From the NCBI GenBank assembly GCA_037951165.1, contig JBBDHG010000116.1:6056501-6120500 (forward strand): 64,000 nt of DNA, in the 5' to 3' direction. Position numbers and translations under genes: made by a program. Position 1 is the first letter of the stretch. Each line of letters opens with the position of its first letter. The notes beneath the pieces were generated by a model. That model did not search any database. It had not been told where the DNA came from and saw nothing but the letters and a program-made list of their open reading frames with translations. Source of the DNA: Lophius americanus. Its lineage: Eukaryota > Chordata > Actinopteri > Lophiiformes > Lophiidae. This document shows positions 62,601 through 64,000 of this stretch, piece after piece.

Positions 62601-63072
62601 GTGTATGTATGTATGTATGTATGTGTGTGTATGTATGTATGTATATTTGTGTATGTATATGTGTGTATGTATGTATATAATAATAATAATAATAATGTGT
62701 GTATGTATGTATGTATGTGTGTGTATGTATGTATGTATGTATGTATGTATGTGTGTGTATGTATGTATGTATGTGTGTGTATGTATGTATGTGTGTGTGT
62801 ATGTATGTTTGTGTATGTATGTATGTGTGTATATTTGTGTTTGTGTATGTTTGTCAGTGGTTATGATGTCATGGCTGTTTGATGGACAGCCATGACGGCT
62901 GTCCTGCAGCTCTTAACAGAGGTTACTTCATTCCCATCCCACTACGTATGACTGATCTTGTACTCACTGTTATTGGTCAGGGCTTTGAGCAGGTGATCCA
63001 GGCAGCTCTCCACGCTGTCAGTGGTGTCTGTAGACGCCAGCTTCAGCTTCTCCAGGGCTTCATTCAGCTCCT
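31843..63072 (-). CDS. rap1gds1: Rap1 GTPase-GDP dissociation stimulator 1 (SmgGDS), 14 of about 15 coding exons
   Basis: Fourteen minus-strand exons join to 605 codons plus a stop, all with GT/AG introns and consistent phases. The product is almost wholly armadillo repeats: IIAELAKN, GRALGNICYDS, FGNLAEL, MIFEVLAPLAEN, GALAIANFARN, ALSALRNLAIP, NEALVALGLIAGL and NSMILICAVMGS mark successive helices. SmgGDS is a cytosolic chaperone and exchange factor for polybasic small GTPases (RhoA, Rap1, Rac1, K-Ras), acting before or after prenylation. Human SmgGDS is 607 residues, so only the initiator exon (Met and about one residue) is missing; no donor-linked ATG is evident between 63073 and 64000. 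The 49-codon exon 47827-47973 matches the segment that separates human isoforms 607 and 558. Intron sizes range from 265 bp to 9.9 kb. An AATAAA at 31365-31360 is a weak poly(A) candidate. Confidence 0.95.
32093..32221 (-). CDS. rap1gds1: rap1gds1 visible exon 13
   Basis: This exon encodes AAEKDFVGAKLVSMLHKLL and SDERSAPEIKYNSMILICAV. The acceptor is ttgcag and the donor gtcagc, a GTCAG variant. Confidence 0.95.
33578..33704 (-). CDS. rap1gds1: rap1gds1 visible exon 12
   Basis: This exon encodes EVVRTVIQGGGVKHLVTMA and SEHMIMQNEALVALGLIAGL. The acceptor is ttcag and the donor gtaagg. Confidence 0.95.
33868..34007 (-). CDS. rap1gds1: rap1gds1 visible exon 11
   Basis: This exon encodes EAADQLGTNGKLVERLVEW, CEAKDHAGVMGESNRLLSAL and IRHSKSK. 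Its acceptor is preceded by a (TG)n run on the coding strand instead of a polypyrimidine tract. The exon is 140 nt with unequal phases, so skipping it would shift the frame. Confidence 0.95.
34011..34066. repeat. (CA)n microsatellite abutting the acceptor of rap1gds1 exon 11
   Basis: CA dinucleotides with occasional CG steps begin four bases from the exon edge (34007). On the transcribed strand this is a UG repeat. Confidence 0.95.
34180..34545. repeat. Imperfect (TG)n array with TGAGTGTCTG higher-order units
   Basis: About 365 bp of tgtgtgagtgtctg-type units ending about 65 bp from exon 10. On the transcribed strand it reads (CA)n-rich, complementary to the microsatellite at 34011. Confidence 0.92.
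34610..34735 (-). CDS. rap1gds1: rap1gds1 visible exon 10
   Basis: This exon encodes VNKSKMLSAGVADVVLKFL and SEMPPVQFKLLGTLRMLID. Its donor is gtgtgtg rather than a GTRAGT consensus, a weak site at the start of an intron dominated by TG/CA repeats. Confidence 0.95.
35598..35627. repeat. (CA)n microsatellite
   Basis: Fifteen CA dinucleotides in the rap1gds1 intron between exons 9 and 10. Confidence 0.95.
36130..36264 (-). CDS. rap1gds1: rap1gds1 visible exon 9
   Basis: This exon encodes GNCIHMVDTGIVQKLLDLL, DRHVEEGNVTVQHAALSAL and RNLAIP, a canonical armadillo repeat. The acceptor is ctgcag and the donor gtgagc. Confidence 0.96.
36530..36661 (-). CDS. rap1gds1: rap1gds1 visible exon 8
   Basis: This exon encodes ESMQKLFEGGKGSVFQRVL and SHNHQLQLAGALAIANFARN, almost identical to the mammalian protein; it is the strongest diagnostic exon of the gene. 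The donor is gtaaga. Confidence 0.97.
37140..37285 (+). mobile_element. LINE reverse-transcriptase relic (GVPQG block)
   Basis: The bases gcggtgtcccccagggctct read CGVPQGSVPSPLLFSI, the same RT block as at 615. It is in a rap1gds1 intron, opposite to the gene. Confidence 0.65.
37598..37741 (-). CDS. rap1gds1: rap1gds1 visible exon 7
   Basis: This exon encodes AIKLQLVEAGLVECLLEVV, an acidic linker (DGEREEDMAQLK) and SDLMVLLLLG. The acidic insert is a known feature between armadillo repeats of SmgGDS. The acceptor is atcag and the donor gtaaga. Confidence 0.95.
38719..38844 (-). CDS. rap1gds1: rap1gds1 visible exon 6
   Basis: This exon encodes SSKEQFASTNIAEELVRLF, RKQTDHERKEMIFEVLAPL and AEN. 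The acceptor is ttcag and the donor gtaatg. Confidence 0.95.
39587..39652 (-). mobile_element. Tc1-like transposon fragment
   Basis: The words gttttggagatgctgtgacc and caatcgtctcgccatctc match the N-terminal coding part of a very common fish Tc1-like element, whose C-terminal part is found at 49.97-50.78 kb. Only about 65 bp are recognisable. Confidence 0.55.
40083..40211 (-). CDS. rap1gds1: rap1gds1 visible exon 5
   Basis: This exon encodes SLQAQLISMGVIPTLVKLL, GIHSHNTALTEMCLIAFGNL and AEL. The acceptor is cacag and the donor gtgagt. Confidence 0.95.
40494..40720 (+). mobile_element. Left end of the TTAA/AGGTGCAGTGTGTA MITE family
   Basis: TTAAAGGTGCAGTGTGTAaaattcag and gtatctcttcaaaa repeat the left end at 7049. 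A catgttttttacagtagcctaga block at about 40674 parallels catgtttgtacagcagcctaga at 7149. The right end was not found, so it is truncated. Confidence 0.6.
42266..42314. repeat. Three 16-bp tandem copies (ataatgtccgtggaga)
   Basis: Three near-identical units in the large intron upstream of exon 5 on the gene strand. No function is suggested. Confidence 0.9.
44408..44635 (-). mobile_element. CR1/L2-like LINE 3' fragment, minus strand
   Basis: The reverse complement gives the gggctccacag, actgacacatttt, cttaaaactttcc and attattatt tail order seen in the copies at 12.8 and 48.9 kb. It lies in the same orientation as rap1gds1. Confidence 0.8.
45655..45690 (+). mobile_element. Tc1-like terminal fragment
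   Basis: The word ataatgttgtggctgattgg matches the terminal inverted repeat of the fish Tc1-like family (reverse complement of the start of the copy at 49.97 kb). Confidence 0.4.
46300..47375 (+). mobile_element. LINE (non-LTR) reverse-transcriptase/C-terminal relic
   Basis: Plus-strand segments in shifting frames read LDRLFTLAGSL, FVDLEKGYDS, LFADNVVLFASS-like (about 46630), KSEAVLLCGDR-like (about 46750), RIQAAEISFLHRVSGLSLRDKV-like (about 46990) and, near the end, tggactgggaacgccacggg before ccagatgagcagaagaaaacggatga. This is the order of RT and C-terminal motifs of a common teleost LINE. Many frameshifts and stops make it inactive. Confidence 0.8.
47827..47973 (-). CDS. rap1gds1: rap1gds1 visible exon 4, symmetric cassette-type exon (armadillo C)
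   Basis: This exon is 147 nt with both boundaries in the same phase, so skipping keeps the frame and removes 49 residues. It encodes EGRSAVDLAGGAQIVAEHIK and NEKLLTVFCGMLMNYSNDN. Human SmgGDS-607 and -558 differ by exactly such a 49-residue armadillo repeat. The flanking introns are the largest seen (6.5 and 7.6 kb) apart from one and are full of repeats. Confidence 0.94.
48298..48336. repeat. Perfect 17-bp inverted repeat with 5-nt loop
   Basis: The arms at 48298-48314 and 48320-48336 are exact reverse complements around agatc. It lies in the rap1gds1 intron upstream of exon 4 on the gene strand. Confidence 0.85.
48451..48745. repeat. 21-bp minisatellite (14 units) with a BglII site in each unit
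   Basis: The unit acattacagatctttggtgtt (21 bp) repeats about 14 times with few substitutions. Because 21 is divisible by 3 and the unit has no stop in several frames, it is open on both strands (CNVTPKI heptads on minus, LWCYITD on plus); these are not genes. The array ends directly at the LINE fragment at 48.75 kb. Confidence 0.95.
48760..49112 (+). mobile_element. CR1/L2-like LINE 3' fragment
   Basis: From 48847 the frame reads GDRAFCSAAPRLWNALPDHL and FKKGLKTFLFSRTYNFN, followed by a 3' UTR and ATT-repeat tail ending at 49110. It is nearly the same sequence as 12.78-13.05 kb, implying a recently active family. Confidence 0.85.
49482..49822. mobile_element. About 340-bp MITE with AGGTYCAGTRCGTAA terminal inverted repeats
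   Basis: The left end aggtccagtgcgtaa (49482) is inverted at ttacgtactgaacct (49804-49818), which is followed by TTAA. This resembles the TTAA-type MITE at 7049 but has a different terminal word and interior. Confidence 0.55.
49965..50780 (-). mobile_element. Tc1/mariner-like transposase relic
   Basis: On the minus strand the pieces read WTREQWKKVVW (about 50555), FFYIMWTAVCLH, APGCIMGRRQTKRGSVMLWT, FGPTIHVNVT, then downstream MVQEWFEE-like and PDSPDL-like (about 50160) and cataacattataaccacc as the terminal repeat. The order is that of a DDE Tc1-like transposase, second half. Stops and indels make it dead. It sits in the rap1gds1 intron upstream of exon 4. Confidence 0.85.
51115..51790. repeat. 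About 35-bp degenerate minisatellite (ttgtgttatttgcatcgtgt type)
   Basis: Around 18 units combine aatgtgttgtgttatttgca with a variable cgcgttttcctta part. Unit lengths vary from 27 to 45 bp. Weak cysteine/phenylalanine-rich open frames through it are by-products of the period. Confidence 0.88.
53155..53235 (-). repeat. LINE/SINE 3'-end fragment, minus strand
   Basis: aagcaagcaaagctttattt atatagcacctttccaa is the reverse complement of a fish retroelement tail (ggtgctatataaataaagc...). The flanking taag/caag repeats are the tail repeat. Confidence 0.55.
53375..54240. repeat. About 35-bp minisatellite (gtgtttataaccgctgaaga type), some 24 units
   Basis: The unit is tgtttgtgtttataaccgctgaagacagtgtgtaa with substitutions such as gcctgctgaag and tagctgctaatg. 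It ends about 260 bp before rap1gds1 exon 3. A single unit with similar flanks occurs at about 57.94-58.02 kb. Confidence 0.92.
54499..54624 (-). CDS. rap1gds1: rap1gds1 visible exon 3
   Basis: This exon encodes FMRSPCVEAGLIPPLIQLL, SSDQEVLLQTGRALGNICYD and a split histidine. The acceptor is ttccag and the donor gtaagt. Confidence 0.94.
54650..54795 (-). repeat. Fish interspersed repeat end with aaagat tail
   Basis: Five aaagat units lead into agcctttattagtcccacaa and ggggaaattgcaaggttaca; then a roughly 30-bp unit (agaataggga plus ataataataacagagca) is doubled. It is related to 17855-17925. Confidence 0.6.
55140..55560 (-). mobile_element. Degraded Tc1-like element, second family
   Basis: Words such as gtaccacctttggtaaaaacaactgcaacaaaag, tccaccacagcatctcggtggggtt and the AT-rich left part follow the order of another common fish Tc1-like transposon. 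No open frame survives. Assignment is from memory of the element and is moderate. Confidence 0.45.
55700..59400. other. rap1gds1 intron DNA without recognised elements apart from one dispersed unit
   Basis: This part of the 6-kb intron between exons 2 and 3 shows no coding frame of note. 57940-58025 is a single-copy relative of the 53.4-kb minisatellite and its left flank. gctagct/ttagctaag-rich sequence lies at about 57.4-57.6 kb. Confidence 0.5.
59425..60045 (+). mobile_element. CR1/L2-like LINE C-terminal relic
   Basis: The plus strand reads DVIFDSDLSFQIQ (usual word GVIFDSDLSF), VFVSSCLENCYY-like (usual SRLDYCN), then AALQNQERPLKHFLKYISYS and a tail ttttatcctgtaaagcactttgtaac. This is the order of a LINE C-terminus, diverged from the other copies. 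Confidence 0.65.
60221..60242. repeat. Poly-T run
   Basis: Twenty or so T residues in the rap1gds1 intron between exons 2 and 3; plausibly an old retroposon tail on the minus strand. Confidence 0.7.
60609..60731 (-). CDS. rap1gds1: rap1gds1 visible exon 2
   Basis: This exon encodes TEASVKIQERNVLAMLPTLL and SSCTPKVANIIAELAKN. The acceptor is ctgcag and the donor gtgagc. It spans most of the first armadillo repeat and is less conserved than later exons. Confidence 0.9.
61047..61508 (+). mobile_element. Non-autonomous DNA element with TACCCCTTTTCCAC inverted repeats, copy 2
   Basis: The ends TACCCCTTTTCCAC and GTGGAAAAGGGGTA are perfect inverted repeats. It is collinear with the copy at 29.56 kb but has about 125 extra bases near 61221-61345. 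It lies in the intron between rap1gds1 exons 1 and 2. Confidence 0.75.
61870..62850. repeat. About 980-bp (TATG)n/(TG)n compound microsatellite
   Basis: Nearly one kilobase of tatg, tgtg and tgaatg units with an (ATA)n patch at 62678-62696. All apparent long frames here (MYVC or THIHTY repeats) are products of the period. It ends about 110 bp from the donor of rap1gds1 exon 62968-63072. Confidence 0.97.
62868..62896. repeat. 11-bp inverted repeat with 7-nt loop
   Basis: gtcatggctgt (62868-62878) and acagccatgac (62886-62896) are exact reverse complements between the microsatellite and rap1gds1 exon 1. Confidence 0.8.
62968..63072 (-). CDS. rap1gds1: rap1gds1 visible exon 1 (second coding exon)
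   Basis: This exon encodes EELNEALEKLKLASTDTTDS and then ESCLDHLLKALTNN, an N-terminal helical hairpin. The acceptor tttcag|AG shows that an upstream exon supplies the start and the first base of this frame. The donor is gtgagt. Confidence 0.9.
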
Positions 63073-64000
63073 CTGAAAAGACAGCAGTTAATAAACACAT
63101 GCTGTACGCTTTTTGTTTCAAGATGACAATGATGAGCTGAAAGAGAGGGGGAGGGAGAAGAGACCCGGACTAAAGGGATCCTGATTTTTAGAAATCCAAA
63201 TATTCTAGCAGGAGTATTCCCAAAGAATCCAGTTCACCATTACACGGATAAAATTTATCCTGACTGCCCACAGCTGAGGATTACAGCACAGGCGAAGAGT
63301 GACGTAGCAGAAACACACACAATGGAGGAAATGCTTCATCCATCGTCGGTGACAGAACGGCGTCTATCAACCCACGCTCCTGTGAGTCCCTCATGTCGGA
63401 CTGTCAGACTGTTTTCATACATGAACACATGTTTAATATCACTTTTCACCCTGCCCTCCATTTGCTGGTAATAAGGTGCATAGGTCATATCTGCAATGCC
63501 GTGTCGGCATCTATTAGTACTATACCTACTATAAACTGAAATGACCTCGTTTTCAAAAGCCACAGCCGATTAATCTAAAGTTAGGCCGGCAGTTACTAAA
63601 GTGCAATAGCAGCTTCAACGATACAATTAATGATGTTCGGTATGTGCCGTAAGGAACGGTGCAAAACCCAATGTGCAATAACCTGCAGCATAGAAGATTA
63701 AACTGCACAGTAAGAGACGCTTCGTACAGTCTCTCCTCTGCAGTTCAGTGAGGATTTATGATTTATGATTCTTGTTTGTGCATGCAGCTTTCACATCATC
63801 TACTGAATGTTATATACAGACGTCACGGATATACAAGCATAACAAGAATGAATAATAATTACACACGCAGTAATTCCCCCAGTGTTTCCCACTAATTTGT
63901 TATATTGTGTTTACGGTTTAACTGGTCCTGCCACAGTCTCAAAATGAACTCAAATATAAATATTTTCAAACTTCAACATTAAAGATAACACGTGTTTCTG
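63073..64000. other. rap1gds1 first intron (partial), no initiating exon seen
   Basis: No ATG followed by a convincing minus-strand donor of fitting phase was found, and there is no CpG-rich promoter-like stretch. A 75-codon minus-strand frame (63563-63336) has no recognised domain. Confidence 0.5.

Noticed and set aside
61862..62895. Long cysteine/tyrosine-rich (MYVC) and THIHT-rich open frames
   Set aside because: They are translations of the TATG/TG microsatellite with no independent coding support.

Overview
The window is teleost fish genomic DNA. The evidence is two vertebrate genes recognisable by exon-level protein similarity, canonical GT/AG introns, and abundant fish-type repeats: CR1/L2-like LINE 3' ends, Tc1-like transposase remnants, TTAA-flanked MITEs and long microsatellites. 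Both genes are compact (about 6.5 kb and more than 31 kb), which suits a small fish genome. No RNA gene or CRISPR array was seen. Identifications rest on motif recognition from memory; no search was run.

Layout. (1) 1-11.9 kb: no supportable gene; LINE reverse-transcriptase relics, a 966-bp TTAA-flanked inverted-repeat element and a diverged alternating repeat. (2) 11.9-16.0 kb, plus strand: a two-exon gene encoding a signal peptide and a BMP/GDF-like TGF-beta propeptide, ending in a stop where the furin site and cystine-knot ligand should follow. No mature domain is visible downstream. (3) 17.5-24.0 kb, plus strand: a complete eight-exon tspan5, a 268-residue TspanC8 tetraspanin with all eight large-loop cysteines. 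(4) 24.0-31.8 kb: the space between two convergent genes, including the likely tspan5 3' UTR, a minisatellite whose units often contain AATAAA, a MITE and an (AT)n tract. (5) 63.1-31.8 kb, minus strand: fourteen coding exons of rap1gds1 (SmgGDS, an all-armadillo chaperone/GEF for small GTPases), 605 visible residues. Only the initiating exon is missing and probably lies beyond the right edge. Its introns hold most of the remaining LINEs, DNA transposons and minisatellites.

The tail-to-tail tspan5/rap1gds1 arrangement matches the neighbouring TSPAN5 and RAP1GDS1 genes on human chromosome 4q, so the block looks ancestral. tspan5 should act at membranes to traffic ADAM10. rap1gds1 should act in the cytosol on prenylatable Rho/Rap GTPases. 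Nothing here shows co-regulation.

The main candidate for something undescribed is the propeptide-only TGF-beta relative. Second is a rap1gds1 intron whose 3' splice site sits in a (UG)n run, with a complementary (CA)n-rich block earlier in the same intron. Several short-loop perfect hairpins look like template-switch mutations.
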